This document shows, one piece after another, positions 45,517 to 54,388 of a stretch of 64,000 bases of DNA (positions are counted from its first letter, which is position 1; every line of letters begins with the position of its first letter). Source of the DNA: Planctomycetota bacterium. GTDB lineage: Bacteria; Planctomycetota; UBA1135; JACQFD01. The notes under the pieces are model-generated. The model saw nothing but the letters and a program-made list of their open reading frames with translations, did not search any database and was not told the DNA's origin. Made by a program: the position numbers and the translations under genes. The DNA is taken from assembly GCA_016200225.1 (NCBI GenBank), contig JACQFD010000021.1, positions 124,001 to 188,000 on the forward strand. The letters are read 5' to 3'.

Positions 45517-46404
45517 CTATTTCTGGCCAGGTTCGCGCTTGTTGAGAGCCCACTCGAAATCGAAATAATAATTCTTACCGTTCACCGGCACGCGATTGTC
45601 CTTCCGCCAGAAATTGATGGCGTCGCGAACCGTCGGACCGGCCACGCCTCGGCCGCGCGCATAATCCACGAATTCGCGTTCGAACCGATCGAACACTTCG
45701 GAAAGCGTCAGACTCCCCTCTGGATTATCGTTGTTCTTCGGGCCCGTGCGCACGTTGCGCGGATCGTTACAAAACTCGACGGCGGCCTCCTCGGCGATCT
45801 TGTCGAAGTTTTCGCCTCCCGGCGCCTCGGCGCGCAGGCGCGGACCGCCGAGCGTTCCGTTGCTAATTAAAAAATGCACGCGCGGATCGCCGCTGAACGA
45901 CGCTTTTTTCTCGATTTCGTCGAGACTCATGCGCTCGCCCCCGACGATGACGCCGGACAATACTCCAAAAAACTTCATGCGCGACGGGAGCGAATCGCCG
46001 ACCGTATCGGTAATATTCTTTTCGATAATCTGGCGGATCACGCTGGCATTATACGCATTAACCCAGTATGCCATTTGATGCCATTTGTTCGGAAATAGAG
46101 ATTTGTCGTTTTCGGGCGACGTCTGCGCGAGCTGGCCGAGATATTTATCCAATTGAGCATGCTCGAGCCGGAGGCCGCCGTAGTCGACGCGTCCGGTTTT
46201 ATCTGTAATTTTCTTCAAGACCGCGTCGAAGTCCGCGTGCGAAAACGCATTCTTTGCATCTCGCGGCGGCGCCGTTTTCGCCACGGGCACGTCGATCGTC
46301 GAGCACGCCGCCGCGAGGACGGCGGAGAGCCCGATCGCAAAAACCTTCATCGCCGCGGCGATCGTTAAACTTCTGGATTGCATTTTCATGGCTTTGTTTC
46401 GCAT
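45517..46404 (-). CDS. DUF547-family lipoprotein
   Basis: 295 residues from ATG 46404, chosen because AAGGA lies 5 nt upstream; the 157-codon extension in the track is Arg-rich and shadows the DUF4198 gene. A lipobox (LAAAC) follows a hydrophobic segment. The mature part shows DUF547 features: VDYGGL, AYWVNAYNASVIRQII, FLISNGTLGGPRLR and a conserved Cys region. The family's role is unknown, with resemblance to thiol-protease folds suggested for it. It precedes the GNAT gene by 18 nt. Confidence 0.82.
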   Translation of the reverse strand: MRNKAMKMQSRSLTIAAAMKVFAIGLSAVLAAACSTIDVPVAKTAPPRDAKNAFSHADFDAVLKKITDKTGRVDYGGLRLEHAQLDKYLGQLAQTSPENDKSLFPNKWHQMAYWVNAYNASVIRQIIEKNITDTVGDSLPSRMKFFGVLSGVIVGGERMSLDEIEKKASFSGDPRVHFLISNGTLGGPRLRAEAPGGENFDKIAEEAAVEFCNDPRNVRTGPKNNDNPEGSLTLSEVFDRFEREFVDYARGRGVAGPTVRDAINFWRKDNRVPVNGKNYYFDFEWALNKREPGQK

Positions 46405-46505
46405 GGATTCCTTTGCAATGGTTACAAAAATGCAGCCAACTTCAAGGCGAATCGAACACCGCGCGCCGCGGGAACCCACGGGTTGTAGCGGCGCGCGCCG
46501 CACGA

Positions 46506-47465
46506 CTACTTTTCCGCTTTCGCGGGCTTCGACGACGCGCCTTCTTGAAGAGGCGCCGGCGCGAACGGTCCATCGACCCGCCACGTGAGCGAGGCCCAAA
46601 AGCTCTCCCACTGCGCCCCCGGATGATCGGTGTCGGCGAGCGGATGCGCCCGCTCCATATGCACGCACGAGGCGAGCCAGTCGCCGCCGCCGCCGATCGG
46701 AATTGTTACAAATCCGTCCGCGTCCGTTCGGAGGCGCGCGGGTGCCGGGCGCGACGCGGCGTCCGCGCTCGCGCGCCGGAACACCTGCACGAGCGCGTTC
46801 GCGAGCGGCGCCTCTTGATACAAAACACGGACGCGGAGTTCGGCCCCCGCGCGCAGCCGCGAGGGATCCGCGCAAGGGACGATTTCGAGCGGAAGCTTCG
46901 CGGGATTTGTAACAAATTCGGCCGATTGTTTAAGTTCCTTTTTCGCGGTGTCCGCCGAATTTTTAGTATCCCCGGCTTCATTGATATATATAATCGATTT
47001 CGCGCAGCGTTGATACAATTCTCGCGACACGGAATCCTGTTCGCCGCGCTGGACACGGAGTTCGCGGATCGATTCCAACCCCGCTTCGGTCAAATACTCG
47101 TCGAATTTCGCGGGCTCGAGTTCGAGATAGGATCGATTCGAATGTAAAACTAACAATAACGGTCCCGCCGCGCGCGCTTTCACGGAGCCGGTTTCCATGT
47201 CGGCGGCGAGCGCTTCCAAGAGGTCGCGCGAACCGAGCGCGTCGATCGCGCGCAACGAACGGAGTTTGCCGGGCGTGAGCGGTTTGCGATTTTCGCCGCG
47301 AAACGCGACGCCCGACCACGCTTCGAGCGGAATCGCCGTTCCGACGCCGGCCGGCCCGCGCGGATCGATCCAGAATTCATGCGCGAACGCGACGGAGGCA
47401 ATTGTAAATATTGCGAACGCGGCCGCGGCGCGCACGGCGTTTCGCGACGCGAATTTGGGTTTCAT
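46506..47465 (-). CDS. DUF4198-family exported protein
   Basis: 319 residues with a signal peptide ending ASVAFA before HEFWIDP, the hallmark start of DUF4198 periplasmic proteins. The C-terminal DADGFVTIPIGGGGDWLASCVHME then DHPGAQWESFWASLTW completes the pattern. The family is often linked to nickel/cobalt uptake or surface display, but no transporter is adjacent here, so the role is open. 101 nt separates it from the DUF547 gene downstream. Confidence 0.82.
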   Translation of the reverse strand: MKPKFASRNAVRAAAAFAIFTIASVAFAHEFWIDPRGPAGVGTAIPLEAWSGVAFRGENRKPLTPGKLRSLRAIDALGSRDLLEALAADMETGSVKARAAGPLLLVLHSNRSYLELEPAKFDEYLTEAGLESIRELRVQRGEQDSVSRELYQRCAKSIIYINEAGDTKNSADTAKKELKQSAEFVTNPAKLPLEIVPCADPSRLRAGAELRVRVLYQEAPLANALVQVFRRASADAASRPAPARLRTDADGFVTIPIGGGGDWLASCVHMERAHPLADTDHPGAQWESFWASLTWRVDGPFAPAPLQEGASSKPAKAEK

Positions 47466-47551
47466 TGGAGAATTACAAAAGCTTGGACGCGGACGGCGTC
47501 CAAATGCATGCTATCGCGGGTCCATTCCATCTCGAATAAATATAATTAAAC

Positions 47552-48706
47552 ATGCCCGCAATCCGCGTCGCGCTCATCGGCACCCAATTCATGGGACGCG
47601 TCCATTCCCACGCGTTTCATACCGTCGCGTCGTTTTTCCCGCTCGACGCGCCGCCCGACATGACAGTGATCTGCGGCCGGAATCCCGAGCGCACGCACGC
47701 GATGGCGGAGCGATTCGGATGGCGCGAATCGTCGCTCGACTGGCGAAAAGTAATCGCGCGAAAAGATATCGATCTCGTCGACGTCGCGACTCCCGGCGAC
47801 ACGCATGCCGAAATCGCGATCGCGGCGTTGAAGGCCGGGAAGCACGTGATTTGTGAAAAGCCGCTCGCGAACACGGCCGCGGAGGCTCGCGCGATGGCGG
47901 CGGCCGCGAAGAAGGCCGGAACTGTAAATTTGTGCGCGTTTAATTATCGGCGCGTCCCGGCAATCGCGCATGCACAACAAATGATCGCGCGCGGCGATTT
48001 GGGTAAAATATATCATTTCCGCGCGCGCTATCTTCAGGACTGGATCATGGATCCCGAGTTTCCGCTCGTCTGGAGACTACAAAAAGACCGGGCCGGCTCC
48101 GGTCCGCACGGCGATTTGAACGCGCACATCGTCGATCTCGCGCGCTTCCTCGTCGGCGATTTTTTTGAAGTATGCGGCATGATGGAAACGTTTATTAAAC
48201 AACGCCCCGTCGTAGCGGGCGACGGCGAACTCGGACGCGCTCGCGGCGGCAAAGCTAAAAAAATGGGGGCCGTGACCGTCGAGGACGCGGCGTTGTTTCT
48301 CGCACGCTTCAAAAACTGCGCGCTCGGCTCGTTCGAAGCGACGCGTTTCGCGGCCGGACGAAAAAATCATAATACTTTTGAAGTTAACGGATCGAAAGGT
48401 TCGTTAGTATTCGATCTCGAAGAACTTAATGTTCTGAAATATTACAATTGCGCCGACGCGGCGACCGAGCGCGGCTTCCGCACGATCCTCTGCACCGACG
48501 CCGGCCATCCCTACGCCGGCCGCTGGTGGCCCGCCGGACACATCATTGGTTATGAACACACGTTCACGCACGAGGTCTGGGAGGTGCTTCGCGCGATCGA
48601 GGGCAAAACGACCGTCAAACCCGACTTCGAGGATGGAAGCCGGTGTCAGGACGTGTTGAATGCCGTCGAACGCTCCGTTGTAAAGCGCTGTTGGGTAAAA
48701 GTTTAG
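47552..48706 (+). CDS. Gfo/Idh/MocA-family oxidoreductase
   Basis: 384 residues. The N-terminal Rossmann fold (RVALIGTQFMGRVHSHAF) binds NAD(P), with VDVATPGDTHAEIAIAALKAGKHVICEKPL carrying the EKP motif lysine. The C-terminal domain has GSGPHGDLNAHIVDLARFLVGD with the catalytic His/Asp-type positions. The family acts on sugars and cyclitols and is typically numerous in planctomycetes. ATG 47552 is clean. It is monocistronic; the next gene is 204 nt away. Confidence 0.9.
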   Translation: MPAIRVALIGTQFMGRVHSHAFHTVASFFPLDAPPDMTVICGRNPERTHAMAERFGWRESSLDWRKVIARKDIDLVDVATPGDTHAEIAIAALKAGKHVICEKPLANTAAEARAMAAAAKKAGTVNLCAFNYRRVPAIAHAQQMIARGDLGKIYHFRARYLQDWIMDPEFPLVWRLQKDRAGSGPHGDLNAHIVDLARFLVGDFFEVCGMMETFIKQRPVVAGDGELGRARGGKAKKMGAVTVEDAALFLARFKNCALGSFEATRFAAGRKNHNTFEVNGSKGSLVFDLEELNVLKYYNCADAATERGFRTILCTDAGHPYAGRWWPAGHIIGYEHTFTHEVWEVLRAIEGKTTVKPDFEDGSRCQDVLNAVERSVVKRCWVKV

Positions 48707-48910
48707 ACCACGAAAATATTTTTCGAGAAAATTTTCGAGTGTGCATTGTCGTGTATCTTGGGGGCATCGTGTTCGCGCACGCGCCTTCACCGGAATAACG
48801 GCGGACTTTCCGCCGCCTTCGGGCCGTTTATTTACATATAAGTTCAGCACCGCTTTATGACCGCGTTATGTAAGTAAACTTTCAAACTCAACAGGACGGT
48901 AAAACGCACC
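48707..48910. other. 204-nt intergenic region with hairpins, upstream of the small-protein/sigma-factor pair
   Basis: Just after the oxidoreductase stop lie AT-rich near-palindromes (CGAAAATATTTTTCG at about 48714-48728). At 48799-48815 a perfect 7-bp stem CGGCGGA/TCCGCCG with a CTT loop may end the upstream transcript. The 80 nt before ATG 48911 are AT-richer than average and should hold the promoter, but I could not pick a convincing -35/-10 pair. Confidence 0.4.
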
Positions 48911-49375
48911 ATGCCCACATCACCCCGACCCATTGTCATTGCAAATGATTTGATCGGCGCCATCGTTCCGTTTAACGGTCTCGATTATCGCATCACGGGA
49001 ATCGTCGGCAGCACGCAGCTTCCAGTCGGTACGACGCTTCCCATGCTTGTGATTCAAGCGCCGGACGGATCCTCGACGACATTTACACATACGGCGGATT
49101 CCTTCGGGGCTCCGGACGGTCGCATCGGAACGATTATTAGAAACGCCTGGGTTGTATGGACCGATGATACGATTCGAGGCACGACGATCGTTCGTTTCAA
49201 CGAGTCCACGGAGACGTTCGCGTCGACCCTCACGCTCGATTGCGATATTCAAATCGAAATCGATCCCGACGGCCGGGTTCACGTCGCATGTTTTACGATA
49301 AACTGTCCCACGGGCCAGTCCTGCAAGCCGCATCAGATCCTCCTCGGCGTGTGGGTTTGCACGTGCTTGCCGTAG
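48911..49375 (+). CDS. small protein of unknown function with Cys-rich C-terminus
   Basis: 154 residues from ATG 48911. No signal peptide; the sequence is beta-prone and Thr/Ile/Asp-rich, with two Trp near residue 80 (NAWVVWTDD). The last 30 residues hold four or five cysteines (CFTINCPTGQSC, then WVCTCLP), which could bind metal or form disulfides. No family recognised. It ends 42 nt before the fused sigma-factor gene, so the two may be coexpressed and functionally linked. Confidence 0.6.
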   Translation: MPTSPRPIVIANDLIGAIVPFNGLDYRITGIVGSTQLPVGTTLPMLVIQAPDGSSTTFTHTADSFGAPDGRIGTIIRNAWVVWTDDTIRGTTIVRFNESTETFASTLTLDCDIQIEIDPDGRVHVACFTINCPTGQSCKPHQILLGVWVCTCLP

Positions 49376-49417
49376 TCTTGGGTCCGGAGCCTCCGGGCAC
49401 GAAATCAAAGTTTACAA

Positions 49418-52400
49418 TTGCCAACTAAGTCCAAACAAGAAAACGAGCGGGCGGAAAAGCGCATCGCGGACGCGTATTTCGCGTGGCGTAACCTCAAAAA
49501 CGACGCCGCGGCGGAGATATTCGTCAAAGAAGTTCTGCTTTATTATTATCCCGCCGCGCGCAGGATATGTAATAATAGGAACGAAGCCGCGGACGCGCTC
49601 CAGGAGGCGTTTCTTCAACTTGTCATTCATCATAAGAAAAGAAGGCGGCCAAAAAACATTTCAGCGTGGCTGACCAGAGTTATCATTAATATATGCATTA
49701 ACGCAAAAAAAACCGAAGGTTTTAACGAAGACATGAGATCCAACTACATACCCCAGTTGCGAGACGATGAAAATCCGGAAGATCGGTACGAATCCGATCG
49801 TGCTACACTTCTCCGCAAGGCGCTGCAGGTGATGCCTCGAAACCTCCGCGAGTGCCTTGAACTCTCGTATCTTGACGAAGTGAAGGGGACGGCGGCGGCG
49901 AAATTATTAAAAATCGACCTCGACGATTATTACAGAATCGTCCATCGCGCGCGGAAGTTCGTGCGCGACTATTTCGAACGGTCGATGAAACCGGTTTCGG
50001 ACGAGGAAATCGATCAACTCATGAAATCGCGGATCAACGAGCCCGCGCCGGATGAGTTAAAAGCATCCATTCTTGGAACGCTCCTCGCGGCATCGACGGC
50101 GTCAACCTCCGCGTCTTCAACATCCGCGGGCGCGACCTTCGCCGGCAGAACAGTTGCGGGGGCCCGCAAGTGGAGTCGTCCTGTATTCTTAGTAACGGGC
50201 GCGGCCGTCGCCCTTTCCGCCGCGATCGGAATATATATCTTAACGAAGCCGAAGGGCGTCGAATGGACGTTAATGAATGGTTACGCGTCGCCCACCGCCG
50301 CGCCAAACATATCAAACGCAGGCGCTCCGCGAATTGTAACGAACAGACGCAAACCGGACGTGGCCTGGGTTTCGACGACAATGGTAGGAAAAGTAGCATT
50401 GCGCGATCCATGGACCGGATTGCACGCGCCGTTCAACGGCGCCGTCGTCACCGCACATCTCGCGGGAATGCCAAATTCGACGGCGGTCACCGACCCGACG
50501 GGAACCTATCAATTGCCGATCGGCGATTTTACAAAACTCCAGTCGATCGACGTGATTGCCGCGCAGGCGAATTATACAAAAACCAGCGTCACTCCTTCGA
50601 CGTGGAACATGGTACTCGCGCCCGGCTACAGTACGATGGCCGACGTGCTCCTCGAGCAGGCGTCGGTCGTTTCCGGCGAAATTACATTCGAGGGAAACGA
50701 GCCTGCCGCGGATGTGGAAGTAACGATCGAGTCTCTGACGACCGGCATCATGTATCATGGCCTCGCGGGCGGCACGGACCACTCGTTCGCGATTGCGAAC
50801 GTTCCCAACGGTAAATATCAAATTCACGCCGCGTCCGGCTTCGCCGTTTACGATTCTCCGGCGCCCGTGGACATCGACGCGCACGTCGCGGCGTCGAATA
50901 TTCTTATTACATTTCCAAAGACCGTTTCGAGAACGTTTCAAATACGATTCGCTTCGAATGCGCCCGGCGGCGACATCGTCGCCGCGAAGGGCTTTGCGCT
51001 CGTAAACCAAAACGGAACGCTGATCGCGACTGTCGACACGGACGGCAAGTTCACGGTGCCCGTGCGCGACGGAGACGCGAGCGCGCCGTCGAATCTAAAT
51101 ATTCGTGGAGAATATGCGAACACACATATTTGTTATCCGCTGACGGCCAGCGACTGGACCAGCCTGTTCGATACGGGCTCGACGACGGTTCCGGCGCTGT
51201 TCGCGACGCACGTCGTGTTGCAGAATGTCCCCGCCTCCGCCGTGGTCACGCCCGAATCTGTTATTTTAAAGACTGGAATGATTCCGATCGGCGCCGATCA
51301 AATCGTCGTCAATAATAATAATTCCACGTCGCTCGATATTCATTATTCGAGCCAGGGCCAGTCAAATGTTCAATTCTGGATTCAACCGAAGGGCATGGCC
51401 CCCGTACGAGTCACGGTCGCGCCGGGGCAGGAATCCGCCGTTTTCGACGCCGGACAGGGCGGCACGATTTCGGGAACTTTGTTCGCGTCCGACAATGCGT
51501 ACGCGAAGCAGGCGGCCGTTTTGGTGTATCTCGGGCGAAACATGATCGCTGCGGTTCCAACTTCGGATGCGGGTGAATTCAACATCCCGAACATGCCGAA
51601 GGAATTGTTAACGATCTTCGCTGTGTCGGCGGCAGGTTCTTACCAAACCGCGGTCATCCCAAGCTTGCTCGGGCCGGACAACGGACTCGTCCAATCCGTC
51701 GCCGACCCCGTTGTCATGCAGCCCCTCAATCATATTCAAATCGGACTTTCGCCGGGATTTGTGCCTGAAATGAATCTTGGCATCGCGAGCGGAGTTTTGA
51801 CGGACGCTAATTATCGCCCGCAGAGCGGCCAGCTTTATCGAAGCCAGGTGCGCACCGATGAGATCCTCGACATCGGCTGGCTTCCCACGGGATTGTACAG
51901 TTGCATCGGCTATTCCCGGCCCGGCGCCAGCGCTCCGGATTCCAAAGTCACCCGCTTCTTTACAATTTCCACGGACTCGTTATACATCATCAATACGAGC
52001 GATCTTGGAACGCTTACATTGACGCTCAGCGGTCAGGCCGAGCTTTATACTTATATTTCCGCGGTTTTGTTGAATAATAAATTTCCATACTTCTCGACGG
52101 CCGAAGTCAACTCCGACGGGAGCCTGAAGTTCGAGAACGTGCCGGCGGGAAACTACGATATTTGGATCATTCCGCGCGGAGGCGCGCCCGTTCCGGGATC
52201 GCTCGTGAATCAGTCGGTGGCGATGTCCAAGGATCAAATCCACGAAGGTCTTGGAAAACTAAAGCTCGACGACTTGAACGTTAGCGTTATCGGAAATACG
52301 AAACTGACGACGCCTGCTATCATAAATATCAAAACCGGGATTTTACAAATTCAACCGGAATGGTGGACAAACTGCGGCACGATGCAAGTCTGCGCGAAAA

Positions 52401-52564
52401 CTTCGACCGGCAGAGTCGGGGGCGCCAGTCTTCGGGAGGCTTCCTCCACCGACAAGGACAAACTCCTTCTACCGCTTCCGGTCGGGAGTTATTGTTTGAT
52501 TGGCATCGCCGCCGACGGCTCGACCAAATTCACGCACGACGTCGTCACGCTGCCCGCGAAATAA
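49418..52564 (+). CDS. ECF sigma factor fused through a transmembrane helix to a large exported beta-sandwich region
   Basis: 1048 residues from TTG 49418. Residues about 30-100 are sigma-70 region 2 (NRNEAADALQEAFLQLVIHH, ISAWLTRVIINICIN) and about 130-190 region 4 (LLRKALQVMPRNLRECLELSYL, then a helix-turn-helix to YRIVHRARKFVRDYF). A linker (PAPDELKASILGTLLAAS) resembles the juxtamembrane part of anti-sigma factors, but no zinc-binding HxxxCxxC motif is seen. One transmembrane helix lies at about 252-275. The remaining 770 residues are beta-rich with several carboxypeptidase-regulatory-like modules (GAVVTAHLAGMPNSTAVTDPTGTYQLP; FAIANVPNGKYQIHA). It is probably a membrane-tethered sigma factor with an exterior sensing or binding part. 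Confidence 0.85.
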   Translation: MPTKSKQENERAEKRIADAYFAWRNLKNDAAAEIFVKEVLLYYYPAARRICNNRNEAADALQEAFLQLVIHHKKRRRPKNISAWLTRVIINICINAKKTEGFNEDMRSNYIPQLRDDENPEDRYESDRATLLRKALQVMPRNLRECLELSYLDEVKGTAAAKLLKIDLDDYYRIVHRARKFVRDYFERSMKPVSDEEIDQLMKSRINEPAPDELKASILGTLLAASTASTSASSTSAGATFAGRTVAGARKWSRPVFLVTGAAVALSAAIGIYILTKPKGVEWTLMNGYASPTAAPNISNAGAPRIVTNRRKPDVAWVSTTMVGKVALRDPWTGLHAPFNGAVVTAHLAGMPNSTAVTDPTGTYQLPIGDFTKLQSIDVIAAQANYTKTSVTPSTWNMVLAPGYSTMADVLLEQASVVSGEITFEGNEPAADVEVTIESLTTGIMYHGLAGGTDHSFAIANVPNGKYQIHAASGFAVYDSPAPVDIDAHVAASNILITFPKTVSRTFQIRFASNAPGGDIVAAKGFALVNQNGTLIATVDTDGKFTVPVRDGDASAPSNLNIRGEYANTHICYPLTASDWTSLFDTGSTTVPALFATHVVLQNVPASAVVTPESVILKTGMIPIGADQIVVNNNNSTSLDIHYSSQGQSNVQFWIQPKGMAPVRVTVAPGQESAVFDAGQGGTISGTLFASDNAYAKQAAVLVYLGRNMIAAVPTSDAGEFNIPNMPKELLTIFAVSAAGSYQTAVIPSLLGPDNGLVQSVADPVVMQPLNHIQIGLSPGFVPEMNLGIASGVLTDANYRPQSGQLYRSQVRTDEILDIGWLPTGLYSCIGYSRPGASAPDSKVTRFFTISTDSLYIINTSDLGTLTLTLSGQAELYTYISAVLLNNKFPYFSTAEVNSDGSLKFENVPAGNYDIWIIPRGGAPVPGSLVNQSVAMSKDQIHEGLGKLKLDDLNVSVIGNTKLTTPAIINIKTGILQIQPEWWTNCGTMQVCAKTSTGRVGGASLREASSTDKDKLLLPLPVGSYCLIGIAADGSTKFTHDVVTLPAK

Positions 52565-52612
52565 AGAAATTACTTAATTTCCGAGGCGGCCCCGCCGTAT
52601 TCTGGCCGCGCC

Positions 52613-53170
<558 letters not shown>

Positions 53171-53175
53171 TTTAA

Positions 53176-54387
53176 TTATCGGGGTTTGTCGGCGACGACT
53201 TTACCGTCGATCACGACGCCCGTGCAGTGCGTCGTATATTCGAACGGATCGCCGTCGTAGAGCGCGACGTCGCCGTCCTTGCCTTTCTCGAGCGAGCCGA
53301 CTCTTTTATCAATTCCGAGAAGCCGCGCCGCGTCGATCGTGAGCGCGCGCAGCGCCGCGTCGCGGCCGAGGCCGTGCGCCGCGGCCACCGCCGCTTCGAA
53401 CAATACGACGCGCGTTTTCGGAACATAACCTTCGAATCCGCTCTGGAACGCGAACGGAATTCCGGCGTCGCGAAGTTTCGCGGCGCTCTCGAATGTTAAA
53501 TTATCAGTTTCGCCGCCCGCCCTTTGCATGGCCGGATGGATAATAATCGAAACGCGGGCGCGTTGTAACGATTCGATCAGCATCGGCGCGTCCGCGGCGC
53601 CGTCGAGCACGAGTTTGATATGAAATTCGTCCGCGAGGCGCAGCGCCGCGGACATATCCGTATGCCGCTGCGCCGTCACGAGCAGCGGCATCGCGCCGTC
53701 GAGCACCTTCGATAATGTTTCCATTCTCAAATTCCGCTCCGGACGCTTCGTTTCGTCGGCGACCGCCAATTTCTTTTTGTATGCTTGCGTTTTGATAAGT
53801 TCCTCGCGGAGCATCGCGACGGCCTTCGCGCGCGTGCCGGGCGATTTGTCATTTTGCGCGCCGTCGCCGAGCGTCGCCGCGACCATGGCCTCCGAAACCA
53901 TCACCGCCTCGTCGACGGTCTTTCCAACGGTTTTCGCGATCATCGTCTGGCCGGAAATCAGCGCGCCCGGCCCGTGTCCCGTGTGAATTGTAGTCACTCC
54001 GAAACCGCGGATCCATTCGATGAGCCGCTCTTCCGGATTATAAGCATCGATCGCGCGCAGTTCGGGCTGGATCGGCGCGGAACGCTCGATTTGCTCCTGA
54101 TCGTGCGGTTGATTCAAATAACCGGTCAGCCCGACGCACGTGTGCGCGTCGACGAGTCCCGGGACGACGACGGCCGCGCGCAGAATTGTAAAATCGGGCG
54201 GAACGCGCACGGCGGAGGCGGCGCCCACTTCGTCGATCTTACCGTTTCGAATAATAACAATTCCGTCGCGGATCGGTTCGCCCGCCATCGTGTACACGGT
54301 CTCGCCGCGGATGGCGACCTGCGCGCGCGCGGTCGACACAAAACTTCCGAGAGCCGCCGCCGCGGCGAATATGTAATTGATCCTCAT
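53176..54387 (-). CDS. amidohydrolase-like protein with degraded metal site
   Basis: 403 residues with a signal peptide (SFVSTARAQ). Its fold and order follow the amidohydrolase superfamily and its upstream neighbour (VVPGLVDAHTCVG; GVTTIHTGHGPGALISGQT; DAARLLGIDKRVGSLEKGKDGDVALYDGDPF). The HxH motif reads HTC, the HHHTHRHDD block of the partner reads LVTAQRHTD, VLHHVSEGW reads VLDGAADAP, and HTDDY reads QSGFEG, so most metal ligands are gone. It is probably non-catalytic. It starts 1 nt after its paralogue with a GGAGG site inside that gene's end, which implies coupled expression. Confidence 0.82.
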   Translation of the reverse strand: MRINYIFAAAAALGSFVSTARAQVAIRGETVYTMAGEPIRDGIVIIRNGKIDEVGAASAVRVPPDFTILRAAVVVPGLVDAHTCVGLTGYLNQPHDQEQIERSAPIQPELRAIDAYNPEERLIEWIRGFGVTTIHTGHGPGALISGQTMIAKTVGKTVDEAVMVSEAMVAATLGDGAQNDKSPGTRAKAVAMLREELIKTQAYKKKLAVADETKRPERNLRMETLSKVLDGAMPLLVTAQRHTDMSAALRLADEFHIKLVLDGAADAPMLIESLQRARVSIIIHPAMQRAGGETDNLTFESAAKLRDAGIPFAFQSGFEGYVPKTRVVLFEAAVAAAHGLGRDAALRALTIDAARLLGIDKRVGSLEKGKDGDVALYDGDPFEYTTHCTGVVIDGKVVADKPR

Positions 54388-54388
54388 A

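Noticed and set aside
46405-46875. 157-codon N-terminal extension of the DUF547 gene
   Set aside because: The extension is Arg-rich and antisense-like to DUF4198, and a Shine-Dalgarno and lipoprotein signal mark the start at 46404.
46254-47147. 297-aa plus-strand ORF opposite DUF4198
   Set aside because: Arg-rich shadow; the DUF4198 protein on the other strand has a signal peptide and family motifs.
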